From: Cyclina sinensis
Taxonomy: Eukaryota; Mollusca; Bivalvia; Venerida; Veneridae
NCBI GenBank assembly: GCA_012932295.1
Contig: JAAONU010000016.1
Location: 26,659,290 to 26,723,289 of the forward strand
Reading direction: 5' to 3'
Length of the DNA stretch: 64,000 nt
The notes beneath the pieces are model-generated. The model did not search any database. It had not been told where the DNA came from and saw only the letters and a list, made by a program, of their open reading frames with translations. Both the position numbers and the translations under genes were made by a program. Positions 1 to 11,143 of this stretch are shown here, in pieces. Within the stretch, counting starts at the first letter, position 1. Each line of letters begins with the position of its first letter.

Positions 1-338
1 CGTAAACGTCTTGGGTTATAAGTCTTCAGACATTCTGCAGTGATATTCATGTATATTACATGGACTGTATATTGTTAGTGTAAACTGTGATAAACAGATT
101 TTTGTTGATATTTTTGTGGTGTTTTTGTTGTTTTGGCAAGGTCCAATGCATACTCAAAGGATTTTTGCATATTCTTTTTGTCCTTTATCTAGGACTGTGC
201 AACTTTAATTAGCAGTCTTTGCTAATTTCCAGCTTATATTTAAAGCAACAACCATCCAGGTGGATTTGCCTGTATTACTCAGTGAAAATATACTGTCCTA
301 TTGTCATACCTGTCTCTGAGTTATATAGACTGCTTTTA
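1..338. other. Left edge, no recognised feature
   Basis: AT-rich sequence with T runs. I see no coding signal, RNA gene or repeat that I recognise before the repeat head at about 339. Confidence 0.5.
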
Positions 339-588
339 TCATATGCCCAAAAGGGGCATATTATGTTATGGTCCTGGACGTCCATCCGTCCCTCCATTAC
401 CAATTTGGTTTCTGGAGGATAACTTGAGTTTGGCCTACAGTCTTTTTACTTCATATGGTTATTGCCCACATTGAGTGGATGACCCCTATTAATTTTTGGG
501 TCAGTAGCTCAAAGGTCAAGGTCACAGTGATCTTAACATTGAAATCAATTGTCAATATTAGTCCCGCCCGGGGGCTTATATATAGTTA
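339..588 (+). mobile_element. Tandem-core element, family 3, 5' part only
   Basis: Begins with the head hairpin ATGCCCAAAAGGGGCAT, followed by a GTCCATCCGTCC microsatellite-like stretch and about 200 bp of core ending in CAAAGGTCAAGGTCACAGTGA. The same order and wording recur at 58080-58300, which defines the family. The copy stops where the Tc1 terminal repeat starts, so its tail is missing or was displaced by that insertion. Assignment to the pearl/HINE type is by architecture, not by a database match. Confidence 0.7.
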
Positions 589-1215
589 TACACTCAACAA
601 AAGAAATTAAGGGTCAAGGACTTATGACAGCAGTTCTTTTTTACTTGCTGAAGTTTAAAATCCAACAAAACTTCATTATATCTGTGACCAATCTAAAATA
701 AAAGTAACATGTGTTTCATAAACACAGTAGGACGATTAATCCTCAAAGACAACCCCTATCAGTTTTAAAGTGTTTGAGACTTAATGGGTGAGGTAAACAC
801 ATTGGCTTATCATAAGAAATATGGAAACCAGTTAAATTCTAGAAATGGGTATGACCTCCTCGAGCTCGGATAACCTCTTTGACACAGGTCTGGAAGCTGT
901 GTATAAGCTTTTTGATGTCCCTTTGTGGTTTAAGACCCCATTGCTCAGTAAGAGCAGCAGCCAGCTCATTTCTGGTTGACGGCTGATGTCCCAAGCATGT
1001 TCTATTGGGTTCATGTCTGCAGACCTAGCTGGCCATTCCATACGTTCAACACCTTGGTTGTCAAGGTACTGATTGATGATTCTCACACAGCTGTAGCATT
1101 GTCGACCATTAACACAAATTCCTGGCTGATTGCACCAGCATATGGAATTAAGTGAGGTCAGAGAATCTTGTCAATATAACGTCTAGCAGTAACTGTGCCG
1201 TTAACAACCACTTGA
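589..1215 (-). mobile_element. Tc1/mariner-type transposon, truncated
   Basis: The left end reads TACACTCAACAAAAG beside a TA dinucleotide, typical of a Tc1-like terminal inverted repeat. Reading the minus strand from about 1215 down to 832 gives the end of a transposase. Visible blocks are TARRYIDKIL, then HLIPYAGAIS-like, then VDNAT (the second catalytic Asp region), then WPARSADMNPIEHAWD, which holds the third catalytic acidic position of the DDE/D fold. The 5' half of the element and its other terminal repeat are not visible, so it cannot be autonomous. Confidence 0.85.
832..1215 (-). pseudogene. Tc1-like transposase C-terminal remnant
   Basis: The open segment at 832-1086 carries WPARSADMNPIEHAWD. 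The upstream part, with VDNAT and TARRYIDKIL, is in another frame, so at least one frameshift lies near 1085-1095 just after the VDNAT block. A stop also interrupts the upstream frame at the position expected between IDKIL and PHLIPYAG. Only about the last third of a usual 340-residue Tc1 transposase is present. It is a dead copy. Confidence 0.8.
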
Positions 1216-2340
1216 AGGTCTGTGTACAGGTACTTTTGCAAAAGTCGATAACATGATGCTCATAGGCCAGCTCGTGCTGCATTTGCCCAGCCGGCAGATG
1301 ACCGACTGCTCTGGCTGGTACAAAGCCTAGAACTTTTTTGTATTTATGTTTTTTATGCGTGGTACTTGCCCCACTCCTCTCTCCCCCACTCCACAAGATT
1401 CCACCCCCCCCCCCCCCAAAAGAATCTCATTTTTATTTTTTCCAGGGATGCCCCCTGCCCCTCCCAAATCAAGAAAAAAAGTTTCTTTTCTCTTTGTTCA
1501 TTTCCTTATTTTGCTTCTTTTTTCAGGGCAGATTGGTAGGTACTTGCAAGCCCATTTCCAATAAATAAAACAGAGGAGCTTTGGTCCTGTTTTGTGGTGC
1601 TCTTGTAATATAGCTGTGTTTACCAGGTTTTCCAGCTAAAGTGGTTGCTTATGACAGTGACTTGCTTAATGTAAATTTTCTATGAAATGGGATGATGTGT
1701 GTTATTTGTGGCTGAATATTGCATGATGTTCTATCCATTAGAAAATGCACAGGATTAAAATATTTCATTAATCTTTAAGTCTATGTTTTGACAAAACAAC
1801 CTTCAGTAGTTCTTAATTCTGAAATTACACCCAAATATAAAAACTTATTAGCTGAATCAGTTATATTTGTATCATATGTACAGATCTATTTTAATTTCAA
1901 TTTCAGCTTTGGTTGAACTGTACCTTGACTGACTTACAGGTTTTCTAAGCAAAAAACAAAACAAAAAAATAGAACGATTTGTAAAAGTTTACTTTAAATT
2001 TCGTTTTCTTGGCAAACCAAGACCTTGACATAAAATATGGTACGAGTTTTGCTTGTCATTATGTCTTTACCTATGCTTATTTAAGGTCGAATTATTAATG
2101 TAAAACCCTGGTAGAGTATTGACATCCACTTGAGTAATACTCCCGTTGATATATCATGTCTGTAAGCACTTCTGCAAAGCCCGCATTGATTTTGTTAAGA
2201 TGGAAAGCAATTAAGATTTTGGAATCAATATTGATCATGCAGAAAAACACTGACAGTCATGATGTATGTGGTCTCAGTTGAATTTGTTTTTGTTTTATTT
2301 CTATCGTTTTACTTATTCATAAAATCAAGTAAGTTCTAAA
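1216..2340. other. Intergenic, low-complexity tracts
   Basis: Contains a poly-C run at about 1403-1417 and pyrimidine-rich sequence to 1560, then ordinary AT-rich DNA. No gene or known repeat was recognised. Confidence 0.45.
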
Positions 2341-2510
2341 ATAAATATTCTATGAAGTTGCAAAATGGCATATGCAATTTAAAAGAAAAAGAAAAAGATT
2401 GTTTCAGAAAGTTCTGACTTTTTATCTTAAGACTTTCTGAAACAGTCTTGCCTTTTTTTCTTTTTCTTTTAAATTGCATATGCCATTTTGCAACTTCATA
2501 GAATATTTAT
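2341..2510. repeat. Near-perfect long inverted repeat (foldback)
   Basis: The left arm from 2341 starts ATAAATATTCTATGAAG. The right arm ends at 2510 with the reverse complement. The outer 57 bp or so pair perfectly. After a short interruption the inner GTTTCAGAAAGT and its complement continue the stem, leaving a loop of roughly 15-20 bases near 2418-2435. Transcribed RNA would form a stem of almost 80 bp. No flanking target duplication is obvious, so it may be a foldback/MITE-type element or a local inverted duplication. Confidence 0.9.
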
Positions 2511-2944
2511 CATGTCAAAAGATATCTTTGACTCATGTCAAAAGCTTGGCCTCGTATAAATAAAAGCAGTTCATGTATAGTAGGAAATTCATTCACTGTT
2601 ATAGCAGGCAAATAAGGCACTTGATTGCTTTTAACATGTTTAGCAGGTTCGACCAAGGGTGCTTGAAAGTGCAATTGTCAGAGTAGATTGCCCTTGTAAT
2701 TTTTGCTTCTTAAAACATGAGTTGCACTTTCTAAATTGCAAGTAAATTAAACACTTAAGTAGTCTATAATACTTGTGACATCAAAACGACTAGGAAGACA
2801 GTAAAAATTAATCTTTGCATTAGGAAGAGATGTAGAGATAAGAAGGCATAAATTAAACTACATGTTTATCTAATTTACAACTAACAGAAATTAAGGCTTC
2901 AATAAGACAGTATGAGGAGAAACAATTACTGAATACAAGTATGA

Positions 2945-3110
2945 GAATGGCGGAACAGTGGTTGAGGGGTTTAAGGGCCAGAGTCCCAAATCTGAAGGTC
3001 AGTAGTTCAAACACCATTATAGTTGAGTCTCCAGTGACTTTCTTCTTTCCACACTCCTTGCATGAGTACTAGTTTGAACCCAGGAGGGATTGATATATGT
3101 TGCAAGAACT
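2945..3110 (+). mobile_element. Possible tRNA-derived SINE (degenerate)
   Basis: ATGGCGGAACAGTGGTTGAG resembles the 5' half of a class II (Ser/Leu-like) tRNA with an A box. AGTAGTTCAAACACC about 60 bp later resembles a B box. The acceptor stem does not close and no tail or target duplication is clear, so this is a weak call. Confidence 0.35.
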
Positions 3111-3195
3111 TGCTTCCCCATTTAAACTGAACATGCATGAATAATAGATTCTACAGTTGAAGTCCTGATAAAACCAAGATGTAACAATGGTTGCC

Positions 3196-3358
3196 TTAAC
3201 CCTTTCCTGCTCAATAACTTAAATGGACTTGACCATCTTTCAATTTGGACAGATCCATTGTTTACCGGTATGGGGGTGCTTTCTGAAAATTTGCCGACTG
3301 AATGGTGAATAGTGTAGACCAAGGCAAGCACAATTACAGCCAGCATGGTAAGGGTTGA
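3196..3358 (-). mobile_element. TTAA-flanked MITE, copy 1
   Basis: Bounded by TTAACCCTTTCCTGCT on the left and TAAGGGTTGAA on the right. Internal sequence (ATGGACTTGACCATCTTTCAATTTGG and following) is the reverse-complement counterpart of the copy at 4696-4911. Ends of the form TTAA-CCC...GGG-TTAA suggest a piggyBac-type non-autonomous element. This copy is more diverged than the second. Confidence 0.6.
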
Positions 3359-3722
3359 ACTACAAAGTAATATATTTAATGATTTTGCTTTGATTGAAAT
3401 AAATATATTATTCCATTTAGCTTTTGCTTCTGGAGAGTTTTGCTTGCTTGACAAAAGTTGCATTAATATAAGAATTGTTTACACGACATAACTATGAATA
3501 CAGATCTTCAGATAACTCATAAATGTTATAGATTTTACACAAACAAATAATTGCTTCTGAGTTTAACTGATTTTATATTAATTATTATCTTCATGCATCA
3601 TATGCATTTAGTAACATAGATCTAATATAAATTTATAGATAATTGCAAAAACAAGAAAAGACAATTAGCTGTTAAGTCTGTTGTGAAAATTTTATTGAAA
3701 CTCATTACAGTCAAGCTGGCAT

Positions 3723-4211
3723 GTCATGGTTCATACACGCCTGAAAATTTAAGTATCTAAATTTGGTATTGGCCTTTAAAAGACCCAGAATTTAACTTGG
3801 CCTTAAAAAGTCCTTGAAAATAGCATGGATTATACATAAGCTACCAGGGGCCCTTAAATTATACAGTTCTCACAGCTGATGTTAAAAATATAAAATATGA
3901 TGAATAGATGCTTAAACAGAGAACGTGGAAACTTGATGCAATCATTTCATTAGACAATTGTTTAAGTGGTAAAAAAGTTTAATTTAGAACAGTTGACTGT
4001 AGTTTCAACTTTTATTTACTTATTCCTTGCAGTTGAAAACCAGTGTTCTGAAATGTTATTGAATCTATGTATACTCAGCTCGATCAGCTGAGTATGATAA
4101 AAAGAAGATAGGAGCCTCTAATTAGTCTACTTATATTCTAAGGTGAGTATTAGGCATACATATTAAAAAGTCCTTGAATTTCTTGATTCAGTTTCTGTAC
4201 GAACCATGACA
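3723..4211. repeat. Possible inverted-repeat element
   Basis: TGTCATGGTTC at about 3723 is mirrored by GAACCATGACA ending near 4211. The motif AAAAGTCCTTGAA occurs inside both halves in the same direction. The spacing of about 490 bp fits a small TIR element, but the inverted repeat is short and I cannot show a target duplication. Confidence 0.35.
4070..4094. repeat. Short palindrome
   Basis: ATACTCAGCT, a 5-base spacer, then AGCTGAGTAT. This is a 10-bp perfect stem, with no assigned role. Confidence 0.6.
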
Positions 4212-4695
4212 GTGTTATTAGGAGAATATTCATTTTGAAAGCCCAGCAATTTATATCCTGTGAAAATCTAAAGTTAATACTGTTAGACATGTTTTGGTTT
4301 AGTGGCCACATGTTATTTACTCGAGAGGTGTTTTCAATACATTACAATGGTATGACTAGTAAATATATAGGGAAAGTACCTTGGGTAAATATAAATATTC
4401 AGAGTGGAACAATATATTTTGCTGAAATAATGTAGTTCACTGTTTGCATATATATTTTAAATCAGATATATATAGCTCTTAACATTTGTACCTTTTATTT
4501 TCACATGAATAATTTGATTTGATCTTTTTGTTTTGTTTTCTTGCCTTTTATATGGTAATTGAAAGTCTGCATCTGTATTCAGCTGATTTGAGCACAAACT
4601 GCTTAGGGTGACCTTTTGCTGACAGGCTTCTGTCTGTCTGGCATCTGTTGTTCTTTCATTGCCAGCAATAAGTTTAGGAAGACTTTTGGCACTAT

Positions 4696-4911
4696 TTAAC
4701 CCTTAACCTGCTGGAACCGAAATTGCCTTTGCCACCAGTATAGAGCCAGGCCAGCCTCAGCCTGCATATCTGTGCAGTCTGACCAGGCTCTATACTGTTG
4801 GTAGCTCCATTTTTGTATTTTGATATTTGAAATCCCTTAAAGATTGAATGGACTGTTCCAGATTCAAAGCTGGACAAATCCATTAAAAAAATTCAGCAGG
4901 TTCAGGGTTAA
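4696..4911 (+). mobile_element. TTAA-flanked MITE, copy 2 (best copy)
   Basis: Starts TTAACCCTTAACCTGCTG and ends CAGCAGGTTCAGGGTTAA, giving a terminal inverted repeat of about 18 bp set directly in TTAA on both sides. The inside carries two complementary stretches around TATAGAGCCAGG and CCAGGCTCTATA at 4740-4795, so the element folds strongly. TTAA target use and CCC/GGG ends are known for the piggyBac superfamily. No transposase is encoded in its 216 bp. A third, partial copy begins at about 56416. Confidence 0.75.
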
Positions 4912-5084
4912 GAACCAGTGTTGATGACTCTTATGATTCTAGATAATTTTTCAGATGGACTTAAAATAGTTCATGTAAGGTAAAAACAACTGAGTGCAGA
5001 TCAAAGGAAAAGGCCCTCTGAACACTTAAAATCACAGTTTTAAAAGGATCCTCATGGAACTATGTAGAATGATTGTTTTCATTG

Positions 5085-5524
5085 TTCTTAGATCATTTTA
5101 GCAGGGTCATGAGGAGTCAAAATATCAGCCAAAACATTTGTCATCAGCAAAACCTTGCTCTAAAGGCCATATTTAAACCAGAGACAAGTCGAAAACTAAG
5201 TCATGTTTCAACAAATAAAAATTACAAGCTCAGATCACAGTTTGACATTGTTGACATACTAGAGGTCGCCTGTTTCACCTTGCCTTCATGAAACTTGGCC
5301 AGAACTTTTGTCTTGATAATCTTGTTAACTGATGATTATCTGGGTCACATAGAGATAGAAGTTACTTTTTGAACTTAATCTAATATTTTTTTAATTGAAA
5401 TATTTGTTTTTATCATCTCTCAGAGATATTTGAAAGTGGGTCACATGATCACATTGGATGTTAATTTAGACAGTTGTGTATACCAATGTAAGTCCTTGTA
5501 AACACTCATAGAGGTGTTCTTCTT
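5085..5524 (+). mobile_element. Decayed tandem-core (family 1) sequence
   Basis: Phrases such as CATGAAACTTGGCCAGAAC followed by GTCTTGATAATC and then a GGTCAC motif repeat the order of the core units at 8560-10700, but with heavy divergence. No head or tail remains. I read it as an old copy beneath the nested stack that follows. Confidence 0.5.
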
Positions 5525-5650
5525 AGCTCACCTGAGCACAAGTAACTTAGGGTTCAGTGATGTTAGTTTGTAGCCTCTTTGCCAAATCATTCATCAATAT
5601 TTAACATGTTGCATTTCTAGAGGCAAGAGTTTTGGCCAGTGTTTATGATA
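5525..5650 (+). mobile_element. Family 1 element A, head segment
   Basis: TTAGCTCACCTGAGCACAAG is the family 1 head, also seen at 8510, 36240 and 58826. After about 120 bp the sequence is broken by a family 2 element (5651-7833). Core-like sequence resumes at about 7835-8507, is broken again by element B (8508-10818), and ends near 11143 with a decayed tail (GGACCATCGTGGCCTTGTT). Element A therefore seems to be one old copy split by two younger insertions. Confidence 0.6.
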
Positions 5651-7833
5651 CTTTTTATGCCCTCCATCGAAGATGAGGTTGGCATATTGTTTTGCAAATG
5701 TCAAGGCCAAGGTCACAGTGACCTTGAATTGCAAAATGGTTTCCAATCAATTACTAAAGAATGCTTTGGCCCAGCTCCCTAAAACTTCATAGGCAGGTTT
5801 GTCATGGCTAGTAGATGACCCCGATAGATTTTCTGGTCATTAGGTCAAAGGCCAAGGCAACAGTGACCTTGAATTGCAAAATGGTTTCCAACCAATTACT
5901 AGAGAATGCTTGGGCCTAGCTCCCAAAAACCTCATAAGCAGGTTTGTCTTGGCCAGTAGATGACCCCGATAGATTTTTTCGAGTGATTAGATCAAAGGCC
6001 AAGGTGAAAGTGACCTTGAAAAGCAAAACAGTTTCCAATGAGCTATAGAACGCTATGGTTCATGTTCCTCAAATTTGGTATGTAGGTTGGTCATGACCAT
6101 TAAATGACCAATATAGCTTTACAGATCTCCAGGTCAAAGGCCAAGGTGACAGTGACTTTGCAAAGCAAAACGGTTTCCGATCAAAAACTACAGAATGCTT
6201 GAGCCCAAGCTTCGTTAAACATCATATCAGGATGGTCATGGCCAGAAAATCATCCCTGAGTTTTTAGGGTCACTAGATCAAAGGCCAAGGTCAAATTGAC
6301 CATTAACAGAAAAATGGTTTCCAATAAATATCTAGAGAACCCTTGGGCATTGTCTCCTCAGATTTGCTATGCAGGTTGGCCTGTTCAGGAGACGGCCTCT
6401 ATTTTCCCTAAGGTCACTAGGTTAAAAGTCAAGGTCAGGGTTTTGGTTTTCAAGGTCACTGTCACCTTGGCCTATGACCAGGTGACCTGAAAAACTATAG
6501 GACTCATCAACTGGCCCTTGAAACGTAAAACCTTTTCCAATGGATATATATAGAATCCTTGGGCCCAGGTTCCTCAAACTTGTTATATAGGTTGCCCATC
6601 ACAAGTTGATGATCCCTTTAGTTTTTCAGATCACTAGGCCAAAGGTCAAGGTCACAATGACTTTGAAAAGCAAAAGGTTTTCTGATCAATAACTATAGAT
6701 CGCTTGGGTCCAACTCCCCAAAACTTCATTGGCAGGTTGTTCATGACCAGTAGATGATTCCAAAAGTTTTTTGGGTTATTAGGTCAAATGCCAATGTCAC
6801 AGTGACCTTGAAAATGAAAACCTTTTCCTTAAAATATCATGGGAAGCCTTGGGCCTAGATCTGTCAGATTTGGTATGTAGGTTGGTCATGACCAGTAGAT
6901 GATTCCAAAAGTTTTTCGGGTTATTAGGTCAAATGCCAATGTCACAGTGACCTTGAAAATGAAAAGCTTTTCCTGAAAATATCATGGGAATCCTTGGGCC
7001 TAGATCTGTCAGATTTGGTATGTAGGTTGGTCATTACTAGCAGATGGCCACTATAGATTTACAAGTCACTAGTCCAAGGCCACAGTGACCTTGAAAAGCA
7101 AAACTGTTTATGATCAATAATTCTACAATGTCTGAGCTCTTCATAGGCATGTTGGTTATGGCTAGTAGATCACCCCTAAAGTTTGAAGGGTCAGTAGATC
7201 AAAGGTCAAGGTCACATTAATCATTAACTGAAAAATGGTTTTTGATGAATACTAGTAACCAGAGAATGCTTGGGCCTAGGGTCCTTAAACTTGCAATGCT
7301 GGTTGATTATGATCTGTAGATTATTTATATCACATTTGGGGTCACTTGGTCAAAGTTTAAGGTCAGAGTGTCCATTAACAGAAAAATGGTTTCCAATCAG
7401 TAACTGGAGAACCCTTGGGCATTGGCTTCACAGACTTGCTATGCAGGTTGGTCTGTTCAGGAGATGGTCCCTATTGTCTTTGTTAAAGGCCAAGGTTACA
7501 GTGGCCATACACCATAAAGAGGAAAACAGATTCTGATTGGTAAGAGGAGATCCCTTGAGTCTTGCTGCTTCCAAACTTCCTACCTACTAACTCCCACATT
7601 ACTACCTACCTACCCATGCAATTCCTGTACATTTCGGTGTTCTCCAGTAATTGACGTAATCTACAGTTCCTTTCATACATCTACTTGCCATTGCCAAAAC
7701 GTTTTGATATCAGAAGCCCCTGTCATCTGTCCTTTAATGTACTGACACAAGGCCTGTCCTACCTTCCTATACTTTTATGTCTGCCTCTAGGGGTAAGGTG
7801 CTAGGGGACATGATATTTTACAAGCATCTCTTG
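5651..7833 (+). mobile_element. Tandem-core element, family 2, copy 1
   Basis: The head is TTTTTATGCCCTCCATCGAAG. The tail is CTAGGGGACATGATATTTTACAAGCATCTCTTG, whose subterminal CTAGGGG-CAT complements the head and whose last part folds into a small hairpin before CTCTTG. The interior is about 15 diverged tandem units of roughly 130 bp, each with GGTCAAAGGCCAAGG, CAGTGACCTTGAA, a 'TTTCCGATCAATAACTA'-like phrase and GGTATGTAGGTTGGTCATG. One unit at 5710-5724 contains the perfect palindrome AGGTCACAGTGACCT. It has no coding capacity. Its inferred host is element A. Confidence 0.75.
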
Positions 7834-7834
7834 T

Positions 7835-8507
7835 TTTCAGGATATTTGCCATGTCGTGGTATCTTAGCAATCTGACTGAAGTCGCAATCTCCCTAATAGC
7901 GTAGCGATGTTTAGGATATGATTTTAATCAGATTGGGTATCTTAAATGAGTTCCATACCATTTTATGTGGGGCTCAAAAACTGGGTCAGATGATCAGAGC
8001 TGAAGAGAACCTTTTTACCACAGCAGAGTTATCATTTTAACAATTGTTACTGAAACTTATTGACAGTTTATATTTTAATGATATTGGGGATCACATGGCA
8101 ACTAGGTCATGTGGATTCGAAGACTAGTATGACAGCTGAGATCAAAGAAATACCACAATACACTAGAAGTCACATTTTTAAATAGTCATGAAACTGGTCC
8201 AGAACATGTGCCTTGATGACCTCTCCTATAACATATAAACTTTGTGACACTGTTCAGATGTTGTCTGAAAGATCACCAGAACAAATTTTCAACTTGGACA
8301 CATATGGTAAAAATTCAGGTCATTAGCTGAGATCATTGTCTTATGTTTGACCCAATCTTCAACATTTTATACAGGTTGAATATAAGTCAGAATGATGAAC
8401 TTTAGATCAGATCCTAAATAAGGTCACAGAGGTAAAAAAACTAGGCCACAAACACAGGTCAAAGTAAAACTGGACAGCACAGCAGAGGGCATATTTTTGA
8501 TCCGGTC
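7835..8507 (+). mobile_element. Family 1 element A, middle segment
   Basis: Diverged core units (AACTAGGTCATGTGG, CATGAAACTGGTCCAGAAC, CCTTGATGACCTC) continue the family 1 pattern. The segment ends TTTTTGATCCGGTC at the insertion of element B. Joining it to 10819 onward restores a recognisable unit across the break, which supports insertion of B into A. Confidence 0.5.
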
Positions 8508-9978
8508 TTTTTGGCTCACCTGAGCATATGCTCAGCATCTGTGGTATGTCTATGATCTGTTGTCCGTCCACATTTACCTTGTGAACTCTCTACAGATCAC
8601 ATTTAACACCCTGTCATTCTGAAATTTGGTCAGGATCTTTAACTTGATTATTTCTAGGTCATTTTCGAAAGTGAGTAATGTGGGACTGAAAACTAGGTCA
8701 TCAGGCCAGATCAAAGGAAAACCATGTTAACATTTTTTGTTATTACATGAAAACTTGTCAGAATGTTTGTTTTGATGATATCTAGTTCAAATTCGTGTAT
8801 GGGTCATCTTGGGTCAAAAACTTGGTCACAGGTTCAAAACATGGAAAAACCTTGTTAATAGTCTGTATGTCACATTTTTTTGTTCAAATGACAGTGTTTG
8901 TCTTGATGATATCTAGATTAAGTTAAAGTAGGGGTCATCTTGTTTCAAAAACGAGGTCACAAGTCAAAACAGAGAAAAAACTTATAAATGCGCTAGAGGT
9001 TACATTTATATTCCAAATGACATGATTATTTTCCAAATGACATGAAAATTCATGATAATATATCTAGGTCAGATTCAAATATGGGTTATCTTGAGTAAAA
9101 AAAAGACTAGGTCACTGGATCAAAAAAACAACTTTTTAACACTCTAGAGGCCACATTTTTTTATTCAAATGACATGAAATCATGTCAGAATGTTTTCCTT
9201 GATAAAATATAGGCTAGGTTTGAATATGTATGGTCTTTGGCCAAAAACTAGGTCACAGGGTCAAAACATAGAAAAACCTCGTAAACACTGTAATGGCTAC
9301 ATTTTCAATTCAAATGTTATGAAAATTTGTCAAAATTTATGTCCTGATGATATCTAGGTCAAATTCAAATATGGGTCATCTTGAGTCAAAAACTAGGTCA
9401 CAAGGTGAAAACATAAAGGAACCTTGTTAACACTGTAGAGGCTAAATTTTCTTTCCAATTATCTGTTGAAATATTTATCCGGATGAAATCTATGTCCTGT
9501 TCGAATATAGGTCATCTTATTTTAAAAACTAGGTCACAGGGTCAAAACATGGAAAAACCATAATCATTCACAATGTTAGAGGCTGCATTTTCTTTCCAAA
9601 TGTCATGAAAATTTGTCAGATTGTTTGCCTTGATAATATTAAGGTCAAGTTCTTATATGGGTTTTATTGCATCAAAATCTAGGTCACAGGGTCAAAATAT
9701 AGAACACAATGTAAACACTTGATAGACTCCTAAAGTCATAAAAATTTGTCAGAATCGTTGCCTTAATGTTGTCTATAACAAGATTGATTAAAAGTCTTAT
9801 TGGGTCAAAAACCAGGTCATGTGGCCAAAAACAGAGATTTACATTCATAACACTTTAGAGGCTACATTTCGTTTCCAAGTGTGATGAACATGTGTCAGAA
9901 TCTTTGTCTTGATGATATCTGGTTCATTTTTATGGGTCATCTGGGATCGAAAACTAGGTCATTGGGTTAAAACCCAGA

Positions 9979-10120
9979 AATAGAGAATAATAGGTTAGTG
10001 TCTTAATATGAGAAAGTTTATCTGGCAAGGCGTAGGAATTTATCTTCGGCTCACCCGATTAATTCCGCAGCAGAGCCGGATAAACTTTCTCAATTAAGAC
10101 ACTAACCTATTATTCTATTT
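9979..10120. mobile_element. Small foldback MITE, copy 1
   Basis: TIRs are AGAATAATAGGTTAGTGTC and its complement GACACTAACCTATTATTCT. They extend inward through GAGAAAGTTTATC / GATAAACTTTCTC, giving a stem of about 40 bp. A shorter relative with the same ends and the same internal ATAAACTTTCT lies at 35307-35401. The element sits in a core unit of element B. Confidence 0.75.
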
Positions 10121-10468
10121 ATCCTGCCACATCTGGCATTTGGAATAATTTACTTGATATTGAAAATCTATCTTTAAAGTGTTTCAAATTAGGATAATGT
10201 CAAGGTTATCCGCCAGGTGTACATATACACAAGAAAATAGTTCCAACGTTTCGATAATTTTATTTCCTTAAATGATCACTATATTGTAAGATCTAGAAAA
10301 TGAAATATTCAGTTTTTATTCAAGTAGTCTCTGTTTGTAAGAACAACAATTTTATCACTTCCTTCTGATTATAAACACAAAAGTAGTCCATGACGTATCA
10401 TGTGCCGTATAAAGCAAATTTTATACGACCCCCTTTATCGGGTCGGATATGAAATAATTGACAGGATA
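10118..10468. mobile_element. Second inserted segment beside the MITE
   Basis: Bounded by TTATCCTGCCA and TGACAGGATAA, an inverted repeat of about 11 bp. The sequence between is unrelated to the surrounding 145-bp core units, which resume with AACCTTTTTTTACACTC at about 10469. It could be a separate element next to the foldback, or the pair could be one larger insertion of about 490 bp. Confidence 0.4.
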
Positions 10469-10818
10469 AAAACCTTTTTTTACACTCTAGAGACTGGTTT
10501 TTCTTTCCAAATGTCATGAAAACTTGTCAGAATATTTGTCTAGATGATATCTAGGTCAGGTTTGAATATATGTCATCTGGGTTTACAAACTAGGTCATCA
10601 GGCCAAAACACAGATTTACCTAGTAAACACTGTATAGGCTAATGTTGTTTTTTTTTCTAAATGTCTGTCAGAATGTTTTCCTTGATGATCTTTAGGTCGA
10701 GTTTGAATATGGGTCATCTCGTTTCCTGAACCAGCCTCATCCCTTCATGGGTTCTAGAGTTATAGCTCCTTAGCAGTTGGGCGCAGGTGAGCGTTTAAAG
10801 GCCATCATGGCCCTCTTG

Positions 10819-11143
10819 CTTGTCAGAATGATTAACTCGATAATCTCTAGGTCAACTCTGGAACTAAGTCACTTAGGATTCAAAACTAGATCTGCATGTT
10901 AGATCAAAGGAAAAACCTGCACACATCAGAGGTTAAATGTTTGACTTAGTTATCTCAAACAGAACGACTGTCCAGGTGATCTCTCTCGAGATTGAAACTA
11001 AGCCATATAGAATAAAAACAAACAAGATCATCTGACTAAAACAAAAGAAATCGTGTGTCTGTATGACAGATTTTGTTTGACATTTTGCTTTTCATCAAGG
11101 ACATTGGTACTCCGATAAGTACTGGACCATCGTGGCCTTGTTA
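10819..11143 (+). mobile_element. Family 1 element A, tail segment
   Basis: Resumes with CTTGTCAGAATGATTAAC and two further decayed core units. It ends near 11143 with GGACCATCGTGGCCTTGTT, a worn version of the tail hairpin GGCCATCATGGCCC + TCTTGT seen in elements B and C. Confidence 0.5.

Larger units (their letters stand above)
8508..10818 (+). mobile_element. Tandem-core element, family 1, element B
   Basis: The head is GGCTCACCTGAGCATATGC with an internal hairpin, then GTTGTCCGTCC. The tail is GCAGGTGAGCGTTTAAAG followed by the hairpin GGCCATCATGGCC and CTCTTG. Head CTCACCTG and tail CAGGTGAG are inverted subterminal repeats. About 15 units of roughly 145 bp fill the middle. A typical unit runs CATGAAAACTTGTCAGAATG, TTGATGATATCTAGGTCA, GGGTCATCT, AAAACTAGGTCACAGGGTCA. 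One unit is interrupted at about 9979-10468 by smaller elements. The architecture matches pearl/HINE elements; no protein is encoded. Confidence 0.75.

Noticed and set aside
1148..1396. Minus-strand open frame beside the Tc1 relic
   Set aside because: It is in the wrong frame for the transposase and runs into the poly-C low-complexity region.
7270..7536. Open frames within tandem-core elements (also at 50007, 59070, 61176 and others)
   Set aside because: They only reflect core units without stops in one frame; translations repeat with the units and lack any domain.
5651..7833. Family 2 cores as a promoter or enhancer cluster of a host gene
   Set aside because: ERE-like palindromes are real as sequence, but no host gene starts nearby; kept only as a finding about the repeats.
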